Source: Desulfococcaceae bacterium HSG8
Lineage (GTDB): Bacteria; Desulfobacterota; Desulfobacteria; Desulfobacterales; 4be13
Direction of reading: 5' to 3'
Length of the DNA: 54,618 nt
NCBI GenBank assembly: GCA_030378015.1
Contig: JAUCGG010000009.1
Coordinates: 1-54,618, forward strand
Part shown: positions 1 through 7,345 of the stretch, piece after piece
How positions within the stretch are numbered: position 1 is the first letter of the stretch
How the letters are laid out: every line of letters starts with the position of its first letter
Program-made: the position numbers and the translations under genes
The notes under the pieces: generated by a model
What the model was told of the DNA's origin: nothing
Databases searched by the model: none
The model's input: only the letters and a program-made list of their open reading frames with translations

Positions 1-79
1 TTGTTGCTCAATATTGTATTCATTATATATTCAGGCGGATACATACATATAAAATACATTGGCATATTATTTCCCCGAT

Positions 80-95
80 TGGCATCAAGTTTGCA
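80..95 (+). promoter_or_regulatory. Sigma-54 (-24/-12) promoter
   Basis: TGGCAT, five bases, then TTGCA matches the sigma-54 consensus TGGCAC-N5-TTGCA except for the last C of the first element. The -12 GC lies at 93-94, which predicts transcription starting near 105 and a leader of about 26 nt before the TTG start at 132. Genes from such promoters need an NtrC-family activator; its binding sites would lie upstream of this window. It is well placed to drive the whole tusA-hdr-met cluster. Confidence 0.72.
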
Positions 96-131
96 TACTG
101 AAAAGTAAAGTGTTTTGCAAGAGGTGCTATT

Positions 132-362
132 TTGAAAACATCAGTTCATCATCTGGATGTCCGGGGAGCAATTGTTCCGATTACGCTCCTCAAAGTGACC
201 GGAGCTTTCAGAGAAATAAAGCCGGGAGAGATTCTCGAAATACTGGGCAGTGATCCGGATACCCGCAAGGAGCTTTTTCAGGTTTTAAATGCGTTCCGCT
301 ACCAGTTGATGGATATTGAAGAGGGAAAGGCTTCTTACCGCATCCGATTAAAAAAGGGTTAA
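132..362 (+). CDS. TusA/SirA-like protein lacking the catalytic cysteine
   Basis: A 76-residue protein with the TusA-fold signature LDVRG at the N-terminus and the PGEILEILGSDPDT segment typical of TusA. The family's catalytic Cys-Pro is replaced by Val-Pro (GAIVPITLL), and there is no Cys anywhere, so it cannot carry a persulfide in the usual way. The start is TTG at 132, supported by GAGGTG at 121-126; no ATG fits. It is the first gene after the sigma-54 promoter and precedes a canonical TusA, so it may be a regulatory or scaffold paralogue. The fold call is firm; the role is unknown. Confidence 0.8.
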   Translation: MKTSVHHLDVRGAIVPITLLKVTGAFREIKPGEILEILGSDPDTRKELFQVLNAFRYQLMDIEEGKASYRIRLKKG

Positions 363-429
363 GGGTTAAGGGTTAAGGGTTAAAATTCCGGATAGATGAA
401 CACCTTTAACCCTTAATCCCTTAAACCCT
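360..429. repeat. Inverted TTAAGGG-type intergenic hairpin
   Basis: Tandem AAGGGTT units on the left arm and AACCCTTAA/CCCTTAAACCC on the right form a hairpin between the two tusA genes. A related hairpin occurs at 8756-8834. The repeat resembles a telomere unit but is an intergenic dispersed palindrome. Confidence 0.7.
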
Positions 430-449
430 GAAAAAAGGAGATAATAACA

Positions 450-704
450 ATGACAGATTTGGATTTGAACACAATTGAGGCACAGAATATGGTTGATGCA
501 AGAGGCAGCGCATGTCCCGGGCCGCTTCTGGAGGCAAAAAAAGGGATCGGCAAGGTCAAAGTCGGTGAAATTCTTGAGATATTCTCCAATGACCCCGGAA
601 CCAGGGCTGACATTCCTGCCTGGTCCAAAAAAGTGAAGCATGAATATCTCGGCTTTCTTGAAGCGGACGGTTACGATAAACACTATGTCAGAAGGAAAAA
701 GTAG
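450..704 (+). CDS. tusA: TusA-family sulfurtransferase
   Basis: An 84-residue TusA/SirA-like sulfur carrier. The N-terminal motif DARGSACPGPLLEAKK holds the conserved Cys-Pro-x-Pro whose Cys takes up persulfide sulfur in characterised TusA proteins. The central EILEIFSNDPGTRADIPAW segment is the usual second strand and helix. AAAGGAG lies about 7 nt before the ATG. It follows a Cys-less paralogue and precedes mvhD by 11 nt, so it is in the same operon. In sulfur-metabolising bacteria TusA often sits beside Hdr-like complexes and donates or receives sulfane sulfur; here the partner could be the Hdr complex or the selenoprotein (inference). Confidence 0.92.
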   Translation: MTDLDLNTIEAQNMVDARGSACPGPLLEAKKGIGKVKVGEILEIFSNDPGTRADIPAWSKKVKHEYLGFLEADGYDKHYVRRKK

Positions 705-715
705 GCGGGAATATT

Positions 716-1117
716 ATGGCAACCCAGGCAAATGAAGGAAAAATACTGATTCTGGCCACGGAAACCTGCGCGTATCCCGGTGCGAACTCAGTGGGGCAGG
801 CCCATTCGACTTATCCTGCCAATACCTATATTCTCAGGGTAAGAGCCCCTGCGCTGTTCCCGGAACAGTTCTACCTGGACTGTTTTGAAAAGGGAATCAG
901 CGGCATCATTATCATGTCATGCGGTGAGGAATGTCCGTATGAAGGCGCATATCACGCGCTGGCAAAGCGAATTGACCGGGTTTACAAAATGATGAAGGAG
1001 CGGAGTCTGGACATCCGGAGACTCCGCCTGACCGCAATATGTACAGTTTGCAACCGCGCATTTTTGAAAGAAGTGAATCAGATGAATGATCTGGTAAAGG
1101 AACTTGATGAAGTCTGA
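716..1117 (+). CDS. mvhD: MvhD/FrhD-type hydrogenase iron-sulfur subunit
   Basis: A 133-residue protein of the MvhD (FrhD) family, the small [2Fe-2S] adaptor that links electron input modules to HdrA. The cysteines fall in the family's three places: ETCAYPGAN near the N-terminus, SCGEECPYEGA in the middle and CTVCNRAF near the C-terminus. In methanogens MvhD joins the MvhAG hydrogenase to HdrABC; in Moorella it is part of the MetFV-HdrABC-MvhD complex. No hydrogenase genes are nearby, so the second arrangement fits better because metV and metF lie at the cluster's end. It lies 74 nt before hdrA. Confidence 0.92.
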   Translation: MATQANEGKILILATETCAYPGANSVGQAHSTYPANTYILRVRAPALFPEQFYLDCFEKGISGIIIMSCGEECPYEGAYHALAKRIDRVYKMMKERSLDIRRLRLTAICTVCNRAFLKEVNQMNDLVKELDEV

Positions 1118-1169
1118 AATCTGAAGGATGAAGGATGAAATCTAAGTCCCTTATTCTTCAGACTTCATC
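1106..1169. repeat. Intergenic inverted repeat (hairpin)
   Basis: GATGAAGTCTGAA at 1106-1118 is matched by TTCAGACTTCATC at 1157-1169, with partial GAAGGATGA repeats inside. The left arm overlaps the 3' end of mvhD. It could act as an mRNA stability or attenuation element between mvhD and hdrA, or be a passive dispersed repeat. Confidence 0.6.
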
Positions 1170-1191
1170 CTTCGGGCAGAGGGGGAAATGA

Positions 1192-2493
1192 ATGGAGTCA
1201 GAACGAGAAATGAAATTTGACGCGATTGTTGTCGGAGGCGGTATTGCCGGTCTTCAGACAGCACTGGATATGGCTGATCAGGACTTTAAAGTGGCTATCG
1301 TGGAAAAGGACGCGTCAATCGGGGGGAAAATGATCCGGCTTTCCAAGGTGTTTCCCACGCTTGATTGTGCAAGCTGTATCACAACCCCGAAAATGGCGGC
1401 AGCGGCTCATCATGAAAATATAACGATCTTTACTTATTGTAATCTGAATTCTCTGGAGCGTGAGGGAGATGTCATAACAGCATCGCTTACACAGCAGCCA
1501 AGGTATGTGGATCCGGTTAAATGTATCGGGTGCAGGCAGTGTGAGTACGGCTGTCCGGTTTATGTGTCTGATGAGGAACAGGGGGGACTTAACGCACGGA
1601 AGGCGATTTATATCCCTTTTTCAAATGCGATTCCCCAGCTTGCTGTTTTGGATGCGGAAAACTGCTCGCTTTGCGGAAAATGTGCAAAGGTATGTCCCAC
1701 AGATGCAGTTGATTTTTTCCAGCAGCCCGAGGATTTTGTCATCCGGGCCGACACGGCAGTTCTTGCCACAGGCTTCAGACTGACGCCAGCGGATCAGAAG
1801 AAACAATACGGTGAGGGCAAAATTGAAAATGTCATAACATCACTCCAGATGGAGCGAATTCTGGCACCGCACGGGCCTTACCAGCGGGTGATCCGGCCTT
1901 CGGATGGCAAGGAACCGGATTCAGTTGCTTATGTCCAATGTGCGGGTTCCCGTGACAAAAGCCTGGGAATACCCTATTGTTCAAGGGTTTGCTGTATGTA
2001 TGCCATTAAACAGGCCATGCTCCTTTCCGGCTCCCTGCCCATAGCGGATATTGTCATCTATTATATGGACATTCGTGCATTCGGAAAGGGGTACGAACAA
2101 TTTTACCAGAATGCCAAAGCAATGGGCATTGAGTTTGTCAAGGCAAAAGTGGCTTCAATTACACAGGGAGAAGAGCAGACTGTCGCGTTGCACTACGAGA
2201 ATCAGGAAGAAGGCGGTGTGGAAACCAGGGAGCATGACTTGGTAGTTCTCTCCCTGGGCATGATTCCTGACTGGAATCCGGCCGGAATCTGCCCGGTGGC
2301 GACAGATGATGATGCCTTTATAAAAAGCGTCATGCCCAAAATGGCACCGGCACTGACGGATATGGAGGGCGTGTTTGTGGCAGGTGTGGCCACAGGTCCC
2401 AAAGATATTGTGGATACCATCGTGGAAGCCGGATCAGCGGCCATGGAAGCGTCCGGATATCTGGTTGAAAAGAGAGCAGATCATGCAGCCTGA
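1192..2493 (+). CDS. hdrA: HdrA-like FAD/iron-sulfur subunit (first copy)
   Basis: A 433-residue HdrA homologue. It starts with the FAD-binding GGGIAG at residues 15-20, then DCASC (58-62), the cysteines characteristic of the HdrA FAD domain. Two ferredoxin motifs follow: CIGCRQCEYGCP from 111 and CSLCGKCAKVCP from 158. CSRVCC begins at 263. It lacks the N-terminal domain seen in full-length HdrA, which is present in the second HdrA of this cluster. GGGGG about 7 nt upstream supports ATG 1192; ATG 1210 is the alternative. HdrA carries the bifurcating flavin in Hdr complexes; whether bifurcation occurs here is not shown by sequence. QmoA is a relative but lacks this ferredoxin pair. Confidence 0.9.
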   Translation: MESEREMKFDAIVVGGGIAGLQTALDMADQDFKVAIVEKDASIGGKMIRLSKVFPTLDCASCITTPKMAAAAHHENITIFTYCNLNSLEREGDVITASLTQQPRYVDPVKCIGCRQCEYGCPVYVSDEEQGGLNARKAIYIPFSNAIPQLAVLDAENCSLCGKCAKVCPTDAVDFFQQPEDFVIRADTAVLATGFRLTPADQKKQYGEGKIENVITSLQMERILAPHGPYQRVIRPSDGKEPDSVAYVQCAGSRDKSLGIPYCSRVCCMYAIKQAMLLSGSLPIADIVIYYMDIRAFGKGYEQFYQNAKAMGIEFVKAKVASITQGEEQTVALHYENQEEGGVETREHDLVVLSLGMIPDWNPAGICPVATDDDAFIKSVMPKMAPALTDMEGVFVAGVATGPKDIVDTIVEAGSAAMEASGYLVEKRADHAA

Positions 2494-2598
2494 AATTTTT
2501 ATGAGGCTGAAGATCCTTATGATCTGTGTTTTTCAGCGTAAGAGATTTGACACTGTTTGAAAAGTTCATAAACCGAAAAATTGAAAGGAGATATGAAA

Positions 2599-2856
2599 AT
2601 GATAGAAATGATCGTGTTCCATAGCGGAAACCCGGCCTGAGTGACTTGTCAGAAGGCCATAGGTGTGGCAAAGGCAATGAAAGAAAATTTCGGAGAGAAG
2701 CTTGATCTTAAAATCCATACCAAAGACTCTGAAGAAGCAAAGGCTTATGATCTCAGGGGGTCAACCACGGTTCTTGTCAATCAGGAACAGGCCGCTCGTG
2801 ACATAATTACTTCTAAAGAAAAAATGGAAGATTTTTTGATGAAACTTAAAACTTGA
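2599..2856 (+). CDS. Thioredoxin-like UxxC selenoprotein (UGA at 2638)
   Basis: The reading frame from ATG 2599 crosses an in-frame TGA at 2638-2640 and continues to TGA 2854-2856, giving 85 residues. Read as selenocysteine, the N-terminus is HSGNPA-U-VTC-QKA, a U14-x-x-C17 redox motif at the end of the first strand, as in thioredoxin/glutaredoxin folds. AAAGGAG at 2584-2590 is 8 nt from ATG 2599; ATG 2593 is too close. A hairpin with a GGU loop lies 21 nt after the UGA. The gene sits between two hdrA genes, so a redox or selenium-sulfur relay to Hdr is plausible. An ordinary gene finder would call only GTG 2641 onward. Confidence 0.85.
2646..2677 (+). promoter_or_regulatory. Candidate bacterial SECIS element
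   Basis: Directly after UGA 2638-2640, TTGTC (2646-2650) can pair with GGCAA (2673-2677, one G-U). An upper stem GCCA/TGGC (2656-2659, 2666-2669) carries the loop TAGGTG. The GGU in the apical loop begins 22 nt after the UGA, close to the spacing of the E. coli fdhF SECIS. Confidence 0.65.
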
Positions 2857-2925
2857 ATTTGAAAGTTGAAATTCGGAACTGGCATAGGGATCGGGTTTCA
2901 AATCAGGATCAGGAGATATGATATA

Positions 2926-4812
2926 ATGGCATCCGAAACAGGAGAAAAAGTCGGTGTTTACATCTGCTACTGCGGCGGTAATATATCCGACCATGTGGAT
3001 GTGGAAAAGGTTGCTGAAAATGTGAAAGAAGTTCCCGGGGTGGCTGTGGCGCGCACGAATATGTTCATGTGTTCCGATCCGGGTCAGGAACTTATCATGG
3101 AGGATATAAAAAACGGGGTCGTGAACCGGGTTGTCGTAGCTTCCTGCGCGCCCGCGCTGCATGAACTGACCTTTCGGGGTGCCATACAAAGAGCAGGAAT
3201 GAACCCGTATCTGTATGACCATGCGAACATACGGGAGCAGGTGAGCTGGGTTCACCACGGGGATGCGGCAACCGACAAGGCGGCCACCCTTGTTGCAGCG
3301 GCAATAGGAAAAGCAAAACATCTCAAACCCCTCAGTCCCATCCGGGTGGATGCGAAAAATCATGCCACTGTGATCGGCGGCGGACTGGCCGGGCTTAGGG
3401 CGGCAAGAGACCTCTCAAGGCGTGGTACGGAGGTATTGTTACTGGAGAAATCACCTTTCCTGGGAGGACAGGCTGCTCAGTTGGGCAAGCTGTTTCCCAC
3501 CGGGGAAAACGCCGGGGATCTGATAAAACAACTCGCAAAAGAAGTATCGGACGATTCCAACATCACGCTCCGTGCCTGTGCAGAGATTATCAAATCAGAA
3601 GGTTATGTGGGGAATTTTAAGATCACGGTAAAAAAGTCTTCTCCGACATCCGAAGAATATATTGAAAAGCTTGATACCTTCGGAAATTCCAAAGCCGGGA
3701 TCGGAGATTTTGTTCCTTTTATCGGTCTCTGTCCCATGGAAGTTCCCAGCCAGACTGAGGAATTCACCCAGGATACAGGAGCAGTCGTGTTTGCCACCGG
3801 CTTTAAAACATATATTCCCAGTGCAGGGGAATACGGATATGGCGAATATCCGGAGGTCATAACGCTTCCCCAGCTCATCAGGATGATGGCCCGGGGCAAA
3901 TCAGGGGGCAAGCTTGAGATAAACGGGAAGAGGATCAGGAGGGCGGCACTGATTCACTGTGTGGGCAGCCGCCATATCCCGGGAATCCACGAGCCGGGCT
4001 CCGACGGCAATCTGAACGAGTACTGTTCAAGAGTCTGTTGCAGCGCAACGCTTCAGGCCGCCAATGAGATCAGGGAGAAACATCCTGAAACTTATGTGTT
4101 CGAATTTTACAGGGATATCAGAACTTACGGCAGGGGACACGAGGCATATTATGACCGGGCTTCACAGAACAACGTGATCTTTTTCCGATTCGAACCTGAA
4201 GATCCGCCGGTCATTGAAAAGACAGACGGTTCTCAGTATCCGCTGAAAATCAGGGTGAAAGATATGCTGACTTTCGGCGAAGATATTGAAGCCGAAGTTG
4301 ATCTGGTCGTTCTTTCCGTGGGAATGGTGCCGAATGATATTTCCGACCTGGTTGATATGATGAAACTTCCGGTCGGAGTGGATCGTTTTCTGCTGGAAGT
4401 CCATCCGAAACTACAGCCGGTGGAGCTTGCCAAGACAGGTATCTTACTGGCCGGAACCTGCCAGGCTCCTATGGATATCGGGGAAGCGTGTTCCGCTGCC
4501 CAGGCCGCATCATCCAAAGTTGCCACTTTGCTCTCACGAGGGTATGTAGAACTTGATCCCTTTGTAGCCGAGATCAATATTGAAAAATGTACCGGCACTG
4601 GCAATTGTGCGGATGTCTGTCCGGTTGAAGGTGCGATTCAGCAGTCTGAGACGGAATCTGACGGCGAAAAGGTTATGCATACCCGGATCAATCCTGCCCT
4701 GTGTACAGGATGCGGAATATGTGTGGCCGTCTGTCCTGAGAATGCCATTGATATTAATGGGTGGACCCTCGGACAGTATGAGGCAATGGTTGATGCGATT
4801 GCTGAATGTTGA
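2926..4812 (+). CDS. hdrA: HdrA-like subunit (second, long copy)
   Basis: A 628-residue HdrA homologue starting at ATG 2926, with AGGAG 10 nt upstream. The N-terminal HdrA domain is present (CYCGG with Cys14 and Cys16, later ASCAPALHE and ANIREQVSWVH). The FAD GGGLAG follows near 150. The segment matching the first copy's DCASC region reads FPTGENAG and has no Cys. CSRVCC and FYRDIRTYGRGHE are kept. Two C-terminal ferredoxin motifs follow: the first reads CTGTGNCADVCP (555-566), with Thr where the second Cys should be, and the second, CTGCGICVAVCP from 593, is complete. It appears complementary to the 433-residue HdrA, suggesting a hetero-HdrA complex (inference). Confidence 0.88.
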   Translation: MASETGEKVGVYICYCGGNISDHVDVEKVAENVKEVPGVAVARTNMFMCSDPGQELIMEDIKNGVVNRVVVASCAPALHELTFRGAIQRAGMNPYLYDHANIREQVSWVHHGDAATDKAATLVAAAIGKAKHLKPLSPIRVDAKNHATVIGGGLAGLRAARDLSRRGTEVLLLEKSPFLGGQAAQLGKLFPTGENAGDLIKQLAKEVSDDSNITLRACAEIIKSEGYVGNFKITVKKSSPTSEEYIEKLDTFGNSKAGIGDFVPFIGLCPMEVPSQTEEFTQDTGAVVFATGFKTYIPSAGEYGYGEYPEVITLPQLIRMMARGKSGGKLEINGKRIRRAALIHCVGSRHIPGIHEPGSDGNLNEYCSRVCCSATLQAANEIREKHPETYVFEFYRDIRTYGRGHEAYYDRASQNNVIFFRFEPEDPPVIEKTDGSQYPLKIRVKDMLTFGEDIEAEVDLVVLSVGMVPNDISDLVDMMKLPVGVDRFLLEVHPKLQPVELAKTGILLAGTCQAPMDIGEACSAAQAASSKVATLLSRGYVELDPFVAEINIEKCTGTGNCADVCPVEGAIQQSETESDGEKVMHTRINPALCTGCGICVAVCPENAIDINGWTLGQYEAMVDAIAEC

Positions 4813-4813
4813 A

Positions 4814-5137
4814 GAAGGAACCGCAGATTCTCTACAAATAAATTTAATCTGCGGTTAAAAAAAGAAGGAGGAACCGCAGATGAACGCAGATGAACGCAGA
4901 TTTACACAAAATCTGTAGTTAAAAAAAGAAGGAGGAATCGCAGATTCTCTACAGATAAATTTAATCTGCGTTTATCTGCGGTTAAAAAAAAAGAAGGAGG
5001 AACCGCAGATGAACGCAGATTTACACAAAAATCTGTAGTTAAAAAAAGAAGGAGGAATCGCAGATTCTCTACAGATAAATTTAATCTGCGTTAATTTGCG
5101 TTTATCTGCGTTAAAAAAAAAGAAAGAGGAACCGCAG
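4814..5137. repeat. Cluster of CCGCAGATGAACGCAGAT-type repeats
   Basis: Several near-identical blocks alternate GGAACCGCAGAT(GAACGCAG), TTTACACAAAATCTG and AATTTAATCTGCG(GTT), each separated by A-rich AAGAAGGAGG runs. The two orientations of the CTGCGGTT/AACCGCAG core make each block self-complementary. No independent gene is visible. The repeats continue on the far side of the GxxExxY gene (5534-5697), so that gene is embedded in them. Confidence 0.85.
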
Positions 5138-5533
5138 ATGAACACAGATGAACGCAGATTTACACAAAATGAACTGAATAAGTTCTCGGAGATGGCTATT
5201 GGGTGTGCCTTCAAAGTCCATAATGTTTTGGGTTGCGGTTTTTTGGAAAAAGTTTATGAGAACGCCCTGGTTCACGAGATTGGAAAGAATGTTTCTGTTG
5301 AACAACAAAAAGCAATTCAGGTGGTTTATGATGGAATAATTGTCGGGGATTATGTCGCTGATATTCTAATTGACTCTGCTGTCATATTAGAATTAAAAGC
5401 CGCAAAAGAAATTGACAATATCCATCAGGCCCAGATATTAAACTATCTGAAAGCAACCAGTTTGAATCTGGGATTAATATTAAATTTTGGACAGCCAAAA
5501 CTTCAAATAAAAAGGATTGTCCGAAATTTTTAA
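5138..5533 (+). CDS. GxxExxY family protein
   Basis: A 131-residue protein of the GxxExxY family, with the defining GCGFLEKVYENAL segment and a following DYVADILI...VILELKAAKEI stretch that looks like a PD-(D/E)xK nuclease core (D, then E-x-K). Family function is unproven. ATG 5138 lies within the flanking repeats: the first residues MNTDERRFTQ are encoded by repeat sequence, a feature often seen in this family. AGAGGA upstream serves as ribosome binding site. It interrupts the hdr operon between the second hdrA and the winged-helix gene and is probably an acquired selfish insertion. Confidence 0.88.
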   Translation: MNTDERRFTQNELNKFSEMAIGCAFKVHNVLGCGFLEKVYENALVHEIGKNVSVEQQKAIQVVYDGIIVGDYVADILIDSAVILELKAAKEIDNIHQAQILNYLKATSLNLGLILNFGQPKLQIKRIVRNF

Positions 5534-5697
5534 TTTGTTGAAGAAGGAGGAACCGCAGATTTTCTACAGATAAATTTAATCTGCGTTAATTTGCGTTTAT
5601 CTGCGGTTAAAAAAGAAAGAGGAACCGCAGATGAACACAGATGAACGCAGATTCTCTACAAATAAATTTAATCTGCGGTTAAGAAAAGAAGGAGGGG
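5534..5697. repeat. Second block of CCGCAGAT repeats
   Basis: The same repeat units as at 4814-5137, here downstream of the GxxExxY gene. The last unit ends in AAGAAGGAGG, which gives the next gene (5705) its ribosome binding site. Confidence 0.85.
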
Positions 5698-5704
5698 GAG
5701 TGAA

Positions 5705-5989
5705 ATGGGTGAAAAGACAGACAAAGAAGCCTTGAAGAAGCTCCGTGAGGAGCGTAATCTCCAGGTTGAAACGGCAAGGGGAACAATTAAGACTCACACC
5801 AAGCTCATGAAAAAGATCAGGGAACAGATTAAAACCGAGGGCAAAACAGTGCCCGATATCGCTCAGGAAACGGCAATCACCCCGTCCCAGGTTCTGTGGT
5901 ACATCTCGACCATGAGAAAATACGGTATGGTCAGCGAAGGGGAGAAAGATGGTGATTATTTTAAATATCAATTAGTTTCTGAAATGTGA
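5705..5989 (+). CDS. Small winged-helix DNA-binding-like protein
   Basis: A 94-residue, very basic N-terminal helix region (KKLREERN) followed by a helix-turn-helix/winged-helix pattern: GKTVPDIAQETAITPSQVL, then MRKYGMVSEGEKDGDYFKYQL, which looks like a wing. Such small proteins are found beside hdrBC genes in Desulfobacterota. It could be a local regulator of the operon or a structural adaptor; the sequence does not decide. It lies 7 nt before hdrC with AGGAGGGGG upstream. Confidence 0.6.
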   Translation: MGEKTDKEALKKLREERNLQVETARGTIKTHTKLMKKIREQIKTEGKTVPDIAQETAITPSQVLWYISTMRKYGMVSEGEKDGDYFKYQLVSEM

Positions 5990-5996
5990 AAGGCGG

Positions 5997-6305
5997 ATGA
6001 TAATGACTTTGGTTAATCCCGAATTTGCCGAGGAACTGGAGCGTTTCGGAGTAAATACGGCTCTGGACTGCTTTAACTGCGGAACATGTGCCGCAATATG
6101 CCCGTTAATCTATGAACACTTTCCGCGGAAGATGATCCGTTACATCCAGGTGGGTGCCAGGGATCGTCTTCTGGAAAATGACAAAGAACTCTGGCGATGT
6201 CTGCATTGCGGACTCTGTACTTATACCTGTCCCAGGGAGGCCGATCCCGGAGAACTCATCCTGGGTCTGAAACGCTTCATTGTCTCGAATTGGAGGAGGT
6301 CCTGA
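5997..6305 (+). CDS. hdrC: HdrC-like 4Fe-4S dicluster subunit
   Basis: A 102-residue protein with two complete ferredoxin-type motifs, CFNCGTCAAICP (Cys 25, 28, 31, 35) and CLHCGLCTYTCP (68, 71, 74, 78), spaced as in HdrC. HdrC passes electrons from HdrA to HdrB. ATG 5997 or ATG 6003 could start it; spacing from AAAGGCGG favours 6003 slightly. One base separates its stop from the ATG of the HdrB-like gene, so the two are translationally coupled. Confidence 0.9.
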   Translation: MIMTLVNPEFAEELERFGVNTALDCFNCGTCAAICPLIYEHFPRKMIRYIQVGARDRLLENDKELWRCLHCGLCTYTCPREADPGELILGLKRFIVSNWRRS

Positions 6306-6306
6306 A

Positions 6307-7233
6307 ATGTACAATCCGAAAATTATTATTGACCTCATTGCCGACAATATCAGAAAGACAAGGAATCCTTTCGGCATTCCCAAGTCCATGATCAACAATT
6401 GGTGGACTGAGACGCCTGTCCGTCCGGAAGGAGATACCCTGCTTTTTACCGGGCTGATGTATCAGTTCACACCTTATATTGAAAAGACGACGCATTACCT
6501 GGAACGATATGAGGATACGAAGCTGGCTGACTATATGCAGTACAGCAAATACATACCCAAATTCATTGCCGGAACAGTGCTCGCATTAATGACACCCGGA
6601 AAAGAGAAGAAAAAGGCGGACACCATAGTGCGGAATATTGTCAACATTCTCGCAAAGTCCAATGTCGAGTTCTATTACAAACCGGAATTAGATGATTACA
6701 GCGGCATCCTGCTCTATGATCTCGGAGATCAGGAGGGCTTTGTCCGGCATGCCGAATTTGTCGCGGCCAAACTGAAACGGGCAGGGGTCAGAAAGATTAT
6801 CACCGTGGATCCTCATACCACTTATGCTTTGAAAGTCCTGTATCCCAAATATATCGGTGAAAGTTTTGAGGTGAAGACCTATTTCGAACTGATCAGTCTC
6901 AGGTCGAAAAACGGGGGAGCGCGAGTCACTCTCCATGACCCGTGTTTCTATGGAAGGTATCTGGAAATGTCGGATGTCCCGCGAAAAGTTCTTGCCAATC
7001 TGGAGATTGAATGTGTGGAAGTGATAAATTCCGAACAAGCGACCAATTGCTGCGGAGGGCCGGCAGAGTCTGTTTCGCCAAAGCTTTCCAAAGAGGTTCT
7101 TGACAGAAGGGTTGAAGAACTGCAATCTGCAGGGCAGCCTATTATCGCCATGTGCCCTATATGCCTCGGAAATTTGAAAAAGTCAGGCACGGATGTCGAA
7201 GACCTGTCAAGTCTGATTGCGCGTAGCATCTGA
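6307..7233 (+). CDS. hdrB: HdrB-like CCG-domain protein with degenerate first half
   Basis: A 308-residue protein. The C-terminal half has one CCG domain: HDPCFYGRYLE, then TNCCGGPAESV and AMCPICLGNL, the ligands for a non-cubane [4Fe-4S] cluster in HdrB/CCG proteins. The N-terminal half, where HdrB has its other CCG domain, contains no Cys at all. GGAGG precedes ATG 6307 (6280 is too early). Known HdrB holds two non-cubane clusters for disulfide cleavage, so this copy can hold at most one and is probably an electron-transfer or docking subunit for MetV/MetF rather than a heterodisulfide reductase (inference). Confidence 0.85.
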   Translation: MYNPKIIIDLIADNIRKTRNPFGIPKSMINNWWTETPVRPEGDTLLFTGLMYQFTPYIEKTTHYLERYEDTKLADYMQYSKYIPKFIAGTVLALMTPGKEKKKADTIVRNIVNILAKSNVEFYYKPELDDYSGILLYDLGDQEGFVRHAEFVAAKLKRAGVRKIITVDPHTTYALKVLYPKYIGESFEVKTYFELISLRSKNGGARVTLHDPCFYGRYLEMSDVPRKVLANLEIECVEVINSEQATNCCGGPAESVSPKLSKEVLDRRVEELQSAGQPIIAMCPICLGNLKKSGTDVEDLSSLIARSI

Positions 7234-7345
7234 AACGCCCTTGGTATCGCCCGGCTCGGATTGACTATGATTGACGAAAAAAAGGAGTTAAGGCTTAAGG
7301 GAGAAAAAACATCCTCTTAGCCATTAACTGTTCAGGAGGAATTCA

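Noticed and set aside
360..429. Telomere-like AAGGGTT repeats
   Set aside because: They form an intergenic hairpin with a relative at 8756-8834 in the middle of the sequence; no chromosome end.
2638..2640. TGA read as a nonsense mutation making a pseudogene
   Set aside because: The frame on both sides keeps codon-like sequence, a UxxC motif results and a SECIS-like hairpin follows; selenocysteine explains it better.
2866..2925. Earlier start of the second HdrA at 2866
   Set aside because: The first 20 residues do not look like HdrA and lack a good ribosome binding site; ATG 2926 has AGGAG and the family start.
1192..4812. Assignment of the two HdrA proteins as QmoA and QmoB
   Set aside because: QmoA lacks the ferredoxin pair seen in the first copy, QmoB carries an MvhD-like domain that is separate here, and no qmoC or aprAB genes are present.
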